Source: Niallia alba (lineage in GTDB: Bacteria > Bacillota > Bacilli > Bacillales > Cytobacillaceae). Taken from it: a stretch of DNA of 64,000 nucleotides. The translations under genes were made by a program, and so were the position numbers. Below the pieces are notes generated by a model. It was not told the origin of the DNA. It searched no databases and worked only from the letters and a program-made list of their open reading frames with translations. The stretch lies in the NCBI RefSeq assembly GCF_012933555.1, contig NZ_JABBPK010000001.1:3078001-3142000 (forward strand). The letters run 5' to 3'. Shown here in pieces: positions 39,769-48,988 of this stretch; the stretch's first letter is position 1; every line of letters starts with the position of its first letter.

Positions 39769-40548
39769 CTATGTATAATCCTCACTTTTTTCCTCTATAA
39801 GATGCTTACTACTTTTTAAATAAATACTTGCTTTTTTATATGGGATGGTTGTAAATTCAGACTCATCCTCTTCCAAGTTTATTTCCATTTCTTTCATACT
39901 TCTCCTTATGTATTCCTCTTCCCATTTTTTTTCTTCCTCTTGCACCAAGTCCGCCATAGGAGAATGAATAGGCTCTTCTATTGGTTCTGATACTACTTCC
40001 TCTATTTCTTCTTCCTGCTCTGCTATTTTTACAGTCTGTCCTACCTCAACATCTCCTAACACCAAAATTGGATTGATTGCATTTTCTTTTGCAACAGTCC
40101 ATTCTTTATTATGTATTTCAAAATGTAAATGGACTCCCGATGAATATCCTGTATTGCCCATTTCACCTATTAACTCACCCTTTTTCACCAATTGCTTTTC
40201 TTCTACAAATCGTTTGTTTAAATGTGCATAGACTGTTTCCAAATCATTTTCGTGCTTCACAAAAATAACATTTCCATACGATTGAGAGTAATAAGACCTT
40301 GTTACAATCCCTTCATCTACAGCATACACTTCAGAACCTAGTTCTCCAGCAATATCTATTCCTTTATGTGTACCGTTCCTTGTATTAAAGGTATCCGTTA
40401 TGATCCCTTCACTTGGCCAAGTCCAGGCCTTTGTTCGTTCTGATAGGGAGATCGATTGTGCTTGTGAATGTTTCCCCCCTATAAATAATAAACTAATAAA
40501 CAATAACATTATAGCTGCTATAAGTATTCTCCTAATATAGTCTCCCAT
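39769..40548 (-). CDS. secreted or membrane-anchored M23 peptidase
   Basis: 259 residues. N-terminal membrane segment or signal (RILIAAIMLLFISLLFIGG), then a LytM/M23 domain at ~45-150 with the zinc ligands visible: HKGIDIA and HLHFE. The C-terminal third is an acidic low-complexity tail (EEEIEEVVSEPIEE...). Zinc site looks complete, unlike SpoIIQ proteins with a missing His. Probably acts on peptidoglycan or a cell-wall stem peptide. Neighbour context (between ribU and sigX) gives no clear role. Confidence 0.75.
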   Translation of the reverse strand: MGDYIRRILIAAIMLLFISLLFIGGKHSQAQSISLSERTKAWTWPSEGIITDTFNTRNGTHKGIDIAGELGSEVYAVDEGIVTRSYYSQSYGNVIFVKHENDLETVYAHLNKRFVEEKQLVKKGELIGEMGNTGYSSGVHLHFEIHNKEWTVAKENAINPILVLGDVEVGQTVKIAEQEEEIEEVVSEPIEEPIHSPMADLVQEEEKKWEEEYIRRSMKEMEINLEEDESEFTTIPYKKASIYLKSSKHLIEEKSEDYT

Positions 40549-40796
40549 TTAGTTATCCTCCTATTCCGCTTGTATTAAAAAGATCATTTCTTGCCTTTAA
40601 GAGCAGGAATTGAAGTGAATTCCTCCTTCACTGCTCCTTAAAAATAGAAAAATCTCCTTCTTCCTTACAGGAATACAGATTCGCTCCATGATTTTAGTAT
40701 GTAAAATGCGTACTTCTAAAAAAACTGTCCCCACTCCCATCTTCTCTTTCAACTTATGAGTACATGTTAATTGTTAGAACTATAGAATATTCAGGA

Positions 40797-40932
40797 ATAA
40801 AGTGAAACTTCCATCAGTGGAGGCTTTCCTTCCCCACTGATGGTTAGTTGAACCAATCGGACCTTTACGGACAGTTCATCTCCCACCTATGCTTGAGGGG
40901 AGAGTCTTACTGTCCGTTAAGAGCGTGATAAA
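40797..40932 (+). repeat. dispersed structured repeat, well-conserved copy
   Basis: Arms CCATCAGTGG/CCACTGATGG; hairpin 2 arms ACGGACAGT/ACTGTCCGT exact, with the internal loop shortened by about 20 nt. About 250 bp upstream of the M23 gene and 80 bp before an IS4-family element. Confidence 0.9.
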
Positions 40933-41002
40933 ATGTAATTTCCATTTATTCAAATAAAGCTAAGAAGATTTATCAACAAAAATAACAAAATTTATTTTAT
41001 GT

Positions 41003-41011
41003 ATTTATACT
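41003..41011 (+). repeat. target-site duplication of the IS4 element
   Basis: ATTTATACT here and at 42417-42425; 9 bp. Confidence 0.85.
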
Positions 41012-42416
41012 CACTAACGTCGCATAAATTCTAACTGAATATTCTGTTTTCTGATATTCCCGTTTGAGAAGAAAAACGAAGACACGCGAACAGAGGTAGT
41101 AATCATCCATTTTTTTACTATAACCTTTGGCGAGGGCGACAGAAACGGTTAAACCTTTACGGGACAGCTCTTCCTGCTATTTTTCGAATCCAAATACGTG
41201 CTGGTTTCCAGGGTGCTGCTTTTAGCCACCGACTGATTTGTAAGTACGTCCGTGAACTATTTGTACTCAGCTGAGCCAGTACATGTAAACAGTAGACGAT
41301 CATCGCGATGTACACTTGATTATGCACAGCTTGTTCGCTTTGTCCGTAGAACTTTTTGATGTTTAAATGTTGCTTCATCCACTTGAAAAACAGCTCGATT
41401 GCCCAGCGTGATTTATACAATTCAGCGATTTCATCTGCACTCAAGTCGAAGCGATTCGTTATGAGGTGTAACTCATTTCCTTTTGAATCCAACACTTTCA
41501 ATTGTCTGAATTCATTACCTGCTCGACTTTGTGCTGTGCCCAAGGAAATCATTTCATCTGATAAAACGGTTGAATCTTTTGGAAGATCAAATTCCTCGAT
41601 TTGATGAGTTACAGCGTTTTTCCGCAAGCGTGAAACGAAGAAGTAACCATCGTCGGTCATGCGGTCGAATCGCTCGTAATCCAAGTAGCCACGGTCAAAG
41701 ACGTACATGCACTCTTTGTCGTCAACGAGTACTTCTAGCTGACCTCGATCATGTTCGATCGCATTCGTTAACACCGCTTTGTCTGGATAGGAACAACCCT
41801 TTTCTAAGTAAACAAGACGTAAATGAAGCTTAATGCCTGACTTTGTTTTGCGGAACTTAGCCCATTTATGATTGTTCAAATTCAGTGGCAACGTACTCGA
41901 GTCGATGATTTTCAGTGGTGTTGTCATTTTACGTCGCTTATCAAAATCCGTTTTCTCATGAATTTGCGCGACTAAATCTAGAAACACCTGCTGGAACACC
42001 TCTGTCGGTACTTGATTTAATCGACGTCCTAATTGTGAAAAGCTAATCGATTCCAAATTCGTTGCTTTTTGTAGGTCGTCTGAAAACAATGTATCACTGA
42101 CAGCACGCAGACTTTCGGTTTCATTCAGCTGCGCAAACAGCAGTAATTTCAGGAATGAAGCGATGTGTAGCTTCTTTGTATAGTAATTTAATTGATGGGT
42201 TTCAACCAATTCTTCAAGTTTTGTGGAGGAAATCGGTGAAAACCATTGTTCAAATGATGTTTTTCGTGTAAACTTATCCATGCTTATGTCCTTTATGTTG
42301 GATTTGGATGGTTTACTACCGTCCAACCATTATAAAGGATTTTTTTGTGTATCATTAATATTACAGAAAATTCAGATTTCCGGAAGGCGTTGTATTATTT
42401 TAATGCGACGCTAGTG
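41012..42416 (-). mobile_element. IS4-family (IS4Bsu1-like) insertion sequence
   Basis: 1405 bp, near the ~1.4-kb length of IS4Bsu1. Terminal inverted repeats CACTAACGTCGCAT and CACTAGCGTCGCAT (complement of right end). 9-bp target duplication intact. Confidence 0.92.
41157..42281 (-). CDS. IS4-family transposase
   Basis: 374 residues from ATG 42281 (MDKFTRKTSFEQWFS). Catalytic DDE: IIDSST (first Asp), YVFDRGYLD (second Asp), and the YREK-type motif region ELYKSRWAIELFFKWMKQHL with the Glu. Very close in character to IS4Bsu1. No frameshift, so potentially active. Confidence 0.94.
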   Translation of the reverse strand: MDKFTRKTSFEQWFSPISSTKLEELVETHQLNYYTKKLHIASFLKLLLFAQLNETESLRAVSDTLFSDDLQKATNLESISFSQLGRRLNQVPTEVFQQVFLDLVAQIHEKTDFDKRRKMTTPLKIIDSSTLPLNLNNHKWAKFRKTKSGIKLHLRLVYLEKGCSYPDKAVLTNAIEHDRGQLEVLVDDKECMYVFDRGYLDYERFDRMTDDGYFFVSRLRKNAVTHQIEEFDLPKDSTVLSDEMISLGTAQSRAGNEFRQLKVLDSKGNELHLITNRFDLSADEIAELYKSRWAIELFFKWMKQHLNIKKFYGQSEQAVHNQVYIAMIVYCLHVLAQLSTNSSRTYLQISRWLKAAPWKPARIWIRKIAGRAVP

Positions 42417-42460
42417 ATTTATACTCTTTTTATTCTATTTTTTTATCTTTAAAAAATATC

Positions 42461-42498
42461 AAAAAGGAGCATCCGTTATATATTGGATACTCCTTTTT
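42461..42498 (-). terminator. rsiX terminator
   Basis: 14-bp stem AAAAAGGAGTATCC, one mismatch, then T-rich on the minus strand. Confidence 0.9.
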
Positions 42499-42499
42499 A

Positions 42500-43678
42500 T
42501 TATTGCTCTATGTCTACTTTATTAGCAGCAAGTGGAACAGCTAATTCGTTTGTTAGTGATAGTCCACCTACTTCTTTAACCTTGGTATTCTCAAACTTAA
42601 CCGAAGAATATTTAAATTCCTTTGCTGTTAAAAGTATCGATTCAATAGCATGTAACGTTTTTTGATCTTCTTGCATATTACTTTCATTTGAGAGATGGAC
42701 AATTAATTGTCCCTTATTCTCATCTTTTGAAACCTTATCAATATCAATAGTATCAGGAATTGATGCCGTTAAACCATGTGTTTCAATATCATCTTCCATT
42801 GCCTCAAAAGCATTTTCAATTGAATCATAAGGTTTTTCCCAAGGGACATATAATGGTTGGTTGTCTGATTCACCATTTAACAGAAAGTAAGCTCTATTTT
42901 CTAAAGGTTGATATTCTATCGTTGTTTCTTCCCTGTTTCCTAGTACTGCCCCGCGCTTTCCATTTGTATAAAACTCCATTTTCTTCGCACCAATTGTTTG
43001 CAATTGTTGCTGAACCATTGTATTAAAAAAGTCTTCAGAGTGAGAACCAAAGTTTGAAAATTCTTGTTTTACATTAACTTCAATATTATTTTCACTAAAA
43101 TCGTAGGATAATAGCTCTGGACTAATAGGTAAAGAACCACTTAACTGTTTATTTACGCCTATCACTTTCTTCACATTTTGTACATATAGGTCAAACCTAG
43201 ATAAATGGTTTGGATTGGCCACTAAAATACTAATTGGAACAACTACTTGGACATTTACATCAGGAATCGGATAAGTTAACAATTCCAGATCGCCTACATC
43301 TTCCTTATAAATAGCCGTTGAGGTGGGTGATGTTACCATTTCTGCTTGTTGATCTGCTATATCAAAATTTTGATCTGCCTTCTTTTCTGCCTCCTCTGCG
43401 CTTTCTGTTTTTATCATCACAGAGTTTTCTGCAGATTTCTTTTCACTATTAAATGAATTGATACTATTGCTATCAAAGAAACTTTGACTAATTATAAATA
43501 GAAGCATAATCGTACCTATTGTAGCCAATATAGGCATGAGTCTTCTCGATTTTCGCTCAAATTTCTTTTTTGTTTGAATAGTACGATAGATAAACTCCGC
43601 GCTTCGCTCATCTTTTATAGATGGCATATGCTTAAGTACATGTATGATTTTTTCATCATTCCATTTTTGTTTCTGCAT
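42500..43678 (-). CDS. rsiX: anti-sigma factor RsiX
   Basis: 392 residues from ATG 43678 (MQKQKWNDEKI), following AAGGAGGATCC. Cytosolic N-terminus binds SigX, one membrane segment (about 45-62: LMPILATIGTIMLLFIIS), extracytoplasmic C-terminal domain. Overlaps sigX by 23 bp, a typical sigma/anti-sigma pair. About 24 residues longer than B. subtilis RsiX (368), the difference being in the outer domain. Confidence 0.88.
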   Translation of the reverse strand: MQKQKWNDEKIIHVLKHMPSIKDERSAEFIYRTIQTKKKFERKSRRLMPILATIGTIMLLFIISQSFFDSNSINSFNSEKKSAENSVMIKTESAEEAEKKADQNFDIADQQAEMVTSPTSTAIYKEDVGDLELLTYPIPDVNVQVVVPISILVANPNHLSRFDLYVQNVKKVIGVNKQLSGSLPISPELLSYDFSENNIEVNVKQEFSNFGSHSEDFFNTMVQQQLQTIGAKKMEFYTNGKRGAVLGNREETTIEYQPLENRAYFLLNGESDNQPLYVPWEKPYDSIENAFEAMEDDIETHGLTASIPDTIDIDKVSKDENKGQLIVHLSNESNMQEDQKTLHAIESILLTAKEFKYSSVKFENTKVKEVGGLSLTNELAVPLAANKVDIEQ

Positions 43679-44198
43679 AAGGATCCTCCTTTCCATCGTC
43701 TTCTAAAATGGTACGTAGTGCCTTTAATGCTCGATGCTGTGTAGTTTTCACTTTACTTTCAGTCCACCCTAATGCTTTGGCAGTTTCAGAAATGGATAGT
43801 TCTTGAATATACCTAAATACAATAACCATGCGCTGGTCTACTGTACAATATTGTAATGCATGATAAACACCTTTCACTTCTTCAGCCTGCAGTGCGATTT
43901 CTTCAGGAAGAAACCCATCCGCTTTGATTTCCTGTTTGGACCAGTCAAACTTATCCATGATACGTTCTTTCCAATTTTTTTGTTTACGAAAATGGTCTAT
44001 TGCAACATTTCTGGCAATACTAAACAACCATGTTTTCTCGGTACTTTTCCCCTCAAAGCGATGATAAGATTTCAGGACACGAATATATACTTCTTGCACT
44101 AGATCTTCCGCCGTTTCTTTATGATTTACCATGTAAAATAAAAATTGAAAAACGTCATGATGATACTTATTATAGATTTCATCAAAAACGGAGTTCAT
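43656..44198 (-). CDS. sigX: ECF sigma factor SigX
   Basis: 180 residues from ATG 44198 (MNSVFDEIYNKY), after GGGAGGG; a frame from 44219 has no site. Sigma-2 (DLVQEVYIRVLKSY, TWLFSIARNVAIDHFRKQK) and sigma-4 (SISETAKALGWTESKVKTTQHRALKAL) domains. Controls cell-envelope functions in B. subtilis. Followed by RsiX and preceded by a SigX-type promoter. Confidence 0.93.
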   Translation of the reverse strand: MNSVFDEIYNKYHHDVFQFLFYMVNHKETAEDLVQEVYIRVLKSYHRFEGKSTEKTWLFSIARNVAIDHFRKQKNWKERIMDKFDWSKQEIKADGFLPEEIALQAEEVKGVYHALQYCTVDQRMVIVFRYIQELSISETAKALGWTESKVKTTQHRALKALRTILEDDGKEDPYAETKME

Positions 44199-44226
44199 CT
44201 TATTCCCTCCCCCGTTCAATATATTA

Positions 44227-44252
44227 GTCGTATTTTAATTTAATTAGTTTCA
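44227..44252 (-). promoter_or_regulatory. SigX-type autoregulatory promoter
   Basis: TGAAAC (-35, 44247-44252), 16-nt spacer, CGAC (-10, 44227-44230) on the minus strand, about 30 nt before the sigX ATG. Matches the TGtAAC-n16/17-CGaC consensus for ECF sigma factors of this type. Confidence 0.78.
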
Positions 44253-44319
44253 TTCATTCGTATGTATATTCTACTTTTCTTTTATCCCTTCGTAAAAACA
44301 CAATAAAAAAGGAGTCCAG

Positions 44320-44406
44320 AAAAGTTTGACCTCACAAGTTATACCTGTATGCAAAAACATTATACATACAAAATGGAAAAATAGCTTGTAGGGTCAAAAT
44401 CTTTTT
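44320..44406 (-). terminator. resE terminator
   Basis: ~20-bp imperfect stem (AAAAGTTTGACCTCACAAG / CTTGTAGGGTCAAAA) enclosing a GTATG/CATAC hairpin, followed by CTTTTTTATTG; about 65 bp past the resE stop. Confidence 0.75.
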
Positions 44407-44472
44407 AAGACACCCCATACGTTCTATTATGTTAAATTGTTTCGCGTGAATCAAGAAGAATCGGCACTTTCT

Positions 44473-46245
44473 CTAATTTTCTTCTCTATTTCGAGGTAAA
44501 AAGATAAAAAATGTCGTTCCTCGACCATATTTACTATAAACAGAAATATCGCCACCATGTGCATCAATAATATTTTTGACAATAGCTAATCCTAAGCCTG
44601 TCCCAGCATTCCCTCTTGTTCTTGCTTTATCCGCTTTATAAAAACGCTCAAACACATATGGTAAATCCTCCTCAGGAATACCAGAACCCGTATCTTCAAT
44701 CTCTATATATACTCCATAATCATCCGATCTACCTCGTAAAAAGACAGTTCCATCACTTGGCGTATGTCGCATACTATTATCCATTATATTGGTTAAAACT
44801 TGCTCGACACGATCTGGATCAAGGTCATATTCGCCAATATCTTCGGTAACAGAGACAGTAAGCGTTATTTCTTTCTCTTTAGCGACTGCATTAAACTTTC
44901 TAGCTACTCGGTTGATAAATGGATATAGATCAATTGGTTCCTTTCTCAGCTCAATATAGCCAGTTTCCATTCGGGCTAAATCTAAAAATTCGTTAACTAG
45001 ACGCCCCATTCGTAAGGACTCATCATAGATTACCCGAGCCATTTCTCTTTTTTCTTCCTCTGATTCAGCAATATCATCCACAATTGCCTCACTATACCCT
45101 TGTAACATACTTATCGGCGTTCTGAGTTCATGAGATATATTTGCAATAAAATCAATTCGAAGTTTATCTAGCTTACGCTCTTCTGTCATATCGCGAATAA
45201 CAACAATTGCTCCTCTAATATCCTTTTTGTTATAAAGAGGACTAACAATCATGACCCAGTTCCTACCTTGTAAAGTTACTTCATCTATTTGTTCATTACC
45301 TGTATGAACTGCAAGCTGAAATAATTTCCGCAATTCATCCGGTATTTGAGCTTGCATATCGCTCAATTCGCCTTTTTCATAATACCAATGCTGTAGAAAT
45401 TTTTCAGCAGGCGGATTGGTAAGCAATAAACCGCCATTTCGATTAAGTGTTAGCACACCATCTGCCATTCCACTTAAAATATTGTCTAGCTGTTCCTTTT
45501 CTTGGCTTAAGGCATTCATATTAAAATTTAATTTTCTAGCCATTTCATTGAATGCAATCGAAAGTTCACCAATTTCATCCTGAGCCATGATAGGAACTTT
45601 TGCCGCAAAATTACCTTGAGCTACTTCAAATGCCGCTTCTCGCATCTTTCTTAACGGGGCAGTGATTCTTGTTAATAAGAAAAAGGCAAATATCGTCGTT
45701 AAAATAATGGCAATTACGGCAGCTAAAACAATGAATTTTGCTGTGGATTGTTTAGATTCATTCATCGATTGTAAGGACTGATAGATAAAAACAGCTCCGT
45801 CCTCCCCATTCACATGAAGAGGAGACCCCACAATTGCTACCTGTTCAGGTATATTGTCTTTATTGTTTAATTTTGTCATAACGACCGCTGTCTTATTACT
45901 TGTTATCACGTTATTTAAAGCTTCATTTCCCTTAATGAAAGAATAGGAAAGTTCCTGCATGCGACTCTCTGGGTAATAATAGACTTGATCTGGAGCGGAA
46001 ACAATAATTGCTCCTGTTGAAGGATCCAAAAGTTCCCGCACAATTTCCAATCTAGTTTGATTATTATGCTCTTTCATAATTTCGGATATTTTTGTGGCTG
46101 TATTGGTTAATTCCGTTTCTGTTTGCTCCTTATAGTATTGTTCAAAATACTCAAGAAGCATGATTGTTAAAATCGTTAGTACTACGGAAACTAGTAATAA
46201 AAAGGTGATCCAAAGCTTAAATACTACGCTTCGCCAAAATTTCAT
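44473..46245 (-). CDS. resE: sensor histidine kinase ResE
   Basis: Sensor for low oxygen and nitric oxide; phosphorylates ResD. 590 residues: two membrane segments (12-32 and ~167-187) around an extracytoplasmic domain, HAMP (~188-240), PAS (~255-350), H-box HELRTPISMLQGYSEA (~370), and ATPase motifs NIMDNSMRHT, DTGSGIPEEDL, GTGLGLAIVK. Overlaps resD by 4 bp. Confidence 0.96.
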   Translation of the reverse strand: MKFWRSVVFKLWITFLLLVSVVLTILTIMLLEYFEQYYKEQTETELTNTATKISEIMKEHNNQTRLEIVRELLDPSTGAIIVSAPDQVYYYPESRMQELSYSFIKGNEALNNVITSNKTAVVMTKLNNKDNIPEQVAIVGSPLHVNGEDGAVFIYQSLQSMNESKQSTAKFIVLAAVIAIILTTIFAFFLLTRITAPLRKMREAAFEVAQGNFAAKVPIMAQDEIGELSIAFNEMARKLNFNMNALSQEKEQLDNILSGMADGVLTLNRNGGLLLTNPPAEKFLQHWYYEKGELSDMQAQIPDELRKLFQLAVHTGNEQIDEVTLQGRNWVMIVSPLYNKKDIRGAIVVIRDMTEERKLDKLRIDFIANISHELRTPISMLQGYSEAIVDDIAESEEEKREMARVIYDESLRMGRLVNEFLDLARMETGYIELRKEPIDLYPFINRVARKFNAVAKEKEITLTVSVTEDIGEYDLDPDRVEQVLTNIMDNSMRHTPSDGTVFLRGRSDDYGVYIEIEDTGSGIPEEDLPYVFERFYKADKARTRGNAGTGLGLAIVKNIIDAHGGDISVYSKYGRGTTFFIFLPRNREEN

Positions 46246-46958
46246 CCATTGTTAACCTCAAACTTATAGCCTACTCCCCAAACAGTTACAATCATGCTAG
46301 CCGCTTCTTCTGAAACACGATTGAGTTTTTCTCTTAATCGTTTCACATGTGTATCTACTGTTCTTAAATCACCGAAAAATTCATAATGCCATACTTCTTT
46401 TAATAATAATTCCCGGTCAAATACTTTATCTGGTGATTTAGCTAAGAAATACAACAATTCATATTCCTTTGGAGTTAGGCCCACTTCCTTCCCACTTGCC
46501 AATACGCGATGTGCATCATGATCTATTGTTAAAGCTGGAAAGATGATAACATCCTTTGAAGAACTATCACTTTGTTCAAATGTCGTTTTTGTAGAGCGAC
46601 GCAACAGAGCTTTCACTCGCAAAACTACTTCTCTTGGACTAAATGGCTTTACGATATAATCATCCGTTCCAACTTCAAATCCTTGAACTCTATTTACTTC
46701 TTCTCCTTTAGCAGTAAGCATGATTACAGGAGTAGTTTTCTTTTCTCTTAACTCCTTACATACCTCCATACCATCTTTCCCAGGCATCATCAGATCGAGT
46801 AAGATAACATCATAATCTGTGTTTAATGCCTTAGAAAGGGCGCTCATTCCATCTTCCGCTTCTTCCACCACAAACTCTTCTCTTTCTAAGTACATTTTTA
46901 GAAGACGTCTAATTCTTTCTTCGTCATCTACCACAAGGATTTTAATTTCTTTCTCCAT
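46242..46958 (-). CDS. resD: response regulator ResD
   Basis: 238 residues: receiver domain with phospho-Asp in DVILLDLMMPG (Asp ~56), Lys in VKPFSPREV, then an OmpR-type winged helix (LTPKEYELLYFLAKSPDKVFDRELLLKEVW, DTHVKRLREKL). Activates fermentative and nitrate respiration genes and aerobic cytochrome genes in B. subtilis. Coupled to resE; upstream spacer to rluB 294 bp. Confidence 0.97.
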   Translation of the reverse strand: MEKEIKILVVDDEERIRRLLKMYLEREEFVVEEAEDGMSALSKALNTDYDVILLDLMMPGKDGMEVCKELREKKTTPVIMLTAKGEEVNRVQGFEVGTDDYIVKPFSPREVVLRVKALLRRSTKTTFEQSDSSSKDVIIFPALTIDHDAHRVLASGKEVGLTPKEYELLYFLAKSPDKVFDRELLLKEVWHYEFFGDLRTVDTHVKRLREKLNRVSEEAASMIVTVWGVGYKFEVNNG

Positions 46959-47252
46959 CGTTCATACCTCCTAACAAAAATACACGAAACTTGTAATCGA
47001 CTTGTTGTTTCGCTTGGTGCATGTATAAATAAATCTTAATTTCTTTTGCTTATTCATCAAATGGACTCATATTTATACTGCGTTTTTTCCAGTTAAATAG
47101 TAATTTATATAAGTGAATTTATCTTATCTGACACAATTATTATAGCATTATTATCATGTAGATATTGTTATCATCCATAAGCAAATGTGACACTTTTATG
47201 AACTTTTCGTATATTTCTGTTGTTATCATATTGCAAATATTAAAATTGTACC

Positions 47253-47981
47253 TTAGCCCTTTTTCTTTTGAGCTTCTGCTCTTAACAATTTCACTTCATG
47301 TGCAGTGAGTTCACGAGCGTCACCAGGCTGTAAGCCATTTAAGTTTAAGAAAGAGTATCTCTCCCTTTTTAATTTCATAACAGGTGTTCCAATTGCTTCA
47401 AACATTCTTCTTACTTGACGGTTTCTTCCTTCATGAATTTTTAATTCCACAATGCTTGTTCCTTTTTTCTTATCGACAGAAAGAATTTTTGCTTTGGCAG
47501 GCGCAGTTTTACCGTCCTCTAGCATAATTCCTCTTTCAAGTTGTTTTACTTTCTCACGAGCAGGAATACCTTTTACTTTTGCAACGTATACCTTTTCAAT
47601 TTCTCCTTTTGGATGCATCATAATATTTGCAAATTCTCCGTCATTCGTTAAAAGAATAATGCCTGATGTATCATAGTCTAAGCGTCCTATCGGATAAATT
47701 CTTGCTTCAATTTCAGAAAAATAATCAGTGACAACTTTTCGTCCTTTATCATCATTAACACTTGAGATTACGCCTCTTGGTTTATATAGAATAAAATAAA
47801 CCGGTTCTTCTCTCTCAACAGGGATGCCATTTACTTCAATTTTATCATTAGAACCTACTTTCACCCCTAATTCTTTCACTGTTTTTCCATTTACTTTTAC
47901 TTTTCCTTCAACAATTAATTCCTCTGCTTTTCTTCTTGATGCAATTCCCGCATGGGCAATTACTTTTTGTAGTCTTTCCAT
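47253..47981 (-). CDS. rluB: 23S rRNA pseudouridine synthase RluB
   Basis: 242 residues: N-terminal S4 RNA-binding domain (LQKVIAHAGIASRRKAEELI), then the RsuA-family catalytic domain with the active Asp in GRLDYDTSGI (~104) and RQVRRMFEAIGTPV. In bacilli it lies upstream of resABCDE; here resD follows directly. Confidence 0.95.
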   Translation of the reverse strand: MERLQKVIAHAGIASRRKAEELIVEGKVKVNGKTVKELGVKVGSNDKIEVNGIPVEREEPVYFILYKPRGVISSVNDDKGRKVVTDYFSEIEARIYPIGRLDYDTSGIILLTNDGEFANIMMHPKGEIEKVYVAKVKGIPAREKVKQLERGIMLEDGKTAPAKAKILSVDKKKGTSIVELKIHEGRNRQVRRMFEAIGTPVMKLKRERYSFLNLNGLQPGDARELTAHEVKLLRAEAQKKKG

Positions 47982-48398
47982 CTATATCACCTCATCCAAT
48001 TTCTCAACAGTAAAAAATGATTGATCGTTTTTTATAACATATTTCTAAAGTTATATACCCTCTTCTATTAGTAACAATTTATTAGAAAACAGACTAATTC
48101 AAAACGCTTGATCGTTCTTTTTTTGCCATTCCTATGAATTATGACATAAATTGATGAAATTTCAAAGAAATCTTTGATTTAAGAGGCAATTGATTTACAT
48201 TTAACGATTTTCCCTTCCAAAGACTCTTTACATTTTATTTATCATTCTAACCTGAAACCTGAATATTTTTGCGGCAACCTCGCCTTTTTTGCTATTCCCG
48301 TAGGAGTCTTCATGGATCCAATTTGCTGAGTATTTTCTCTGTCGCAAACCTTTTTTTAGTGCTAATCGAAAAAAATGCTCAATGAAAAAAACAAAAAA
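47982..48398. other. non-coding spacer between spmB and rluB with a diverged hairpin
   Basis: No gene. A weak hairpin spans 48268-48358 (TTTGCGGC...GTCGCAAA) enclosing CCCGTAGGAGTCTT, which resembles short palindromic elements scattered in Bacillaceae. Promoter of rluB presumably here. Confidence 0.4.
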
Positions 48399-48440
48399 TG
48401 TCTTAGGATAAAGTTTACTTACAAACTTTATCCTAAGACA
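48399..48440 (-). terminator. dacB-spmA-spmB terminator
   Basis: 18-bp perfect stem TGTCTTAGGATAAAGTTT, 6-nt loop, then six T on the minus strand. Confidence 0.95.
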
Positions 48441-48448
48441 CGGGCTAG

Positions 48449-48982
48449 TTATTTTCCAAACATTAAAGTTACTACTATTATTGCTGCAATAAATCCTACG
48501 AGATCTGCTAGTAATCCTACTTTTAAGGCGTCTCCCATTTTCTTGATTCCTACTGCTCCAAAATAGACGGTTAATACATAAAGGGTGGTATCGGTACTTC
48601 CTTGTATAACAGAGGCGAGCCTTCCTATAAACGAGTCTGGTCCATAGGTAGCAATTAAATCGCTTGTCATCCCCAATGCTGCATTTCCGGATATTGGTCT
48701 AATGATCGCAAGTGGTGCTACTTCCGACGGAACACCGATAAAATCTAAGACTGGCTTAAGAAAACTCATAAAATATTCTAATGCTCCAGATGCTCGAAAT
48801 ATAGATATGGAAACAAGCATTCCTACTAAATAAGGGATAATAGAGAAAGCAATCTGTATTCCTTCTTTCCCACCTTCTACAAAACTTTCATATGTGGGTA
48901 CCTTTTTAAATGTTCCGTACAACAAAATAAACCCTATGAGGGAAGGAATCATCCACAATGAAATTAATGATACAATCTCCAT
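48449..48982 (-). CDS. spmB: spore maturation protein B
   Basis: 177 residues, mostly hydrophobic with about five membrane segments and the Gate/nucleoside-permease-like core (VPSEVAPLAIIRPISGNAA). Needed for spore core dehydration together with SpmA. 6 bp after spmA. Confidence 0.96.
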   Translation of the reverse strand: MEIVSLISLWMIPSLIGFILLYGTFKKVPTYESFVEGGKEGIQIAFSIIPYLVGMLVSISIFRASGALEYFMSFLKPVLDFIGVPSEVAPLAIIRPISGNAALGMTSDLIATYGPDSFIGRLASVIQGSTDTTLYVLTVYFGAVGIKKMGDALKVGLLADLVGFIAAIIVVTLMFGK

Positions 48983-48988
48983 CTCATG

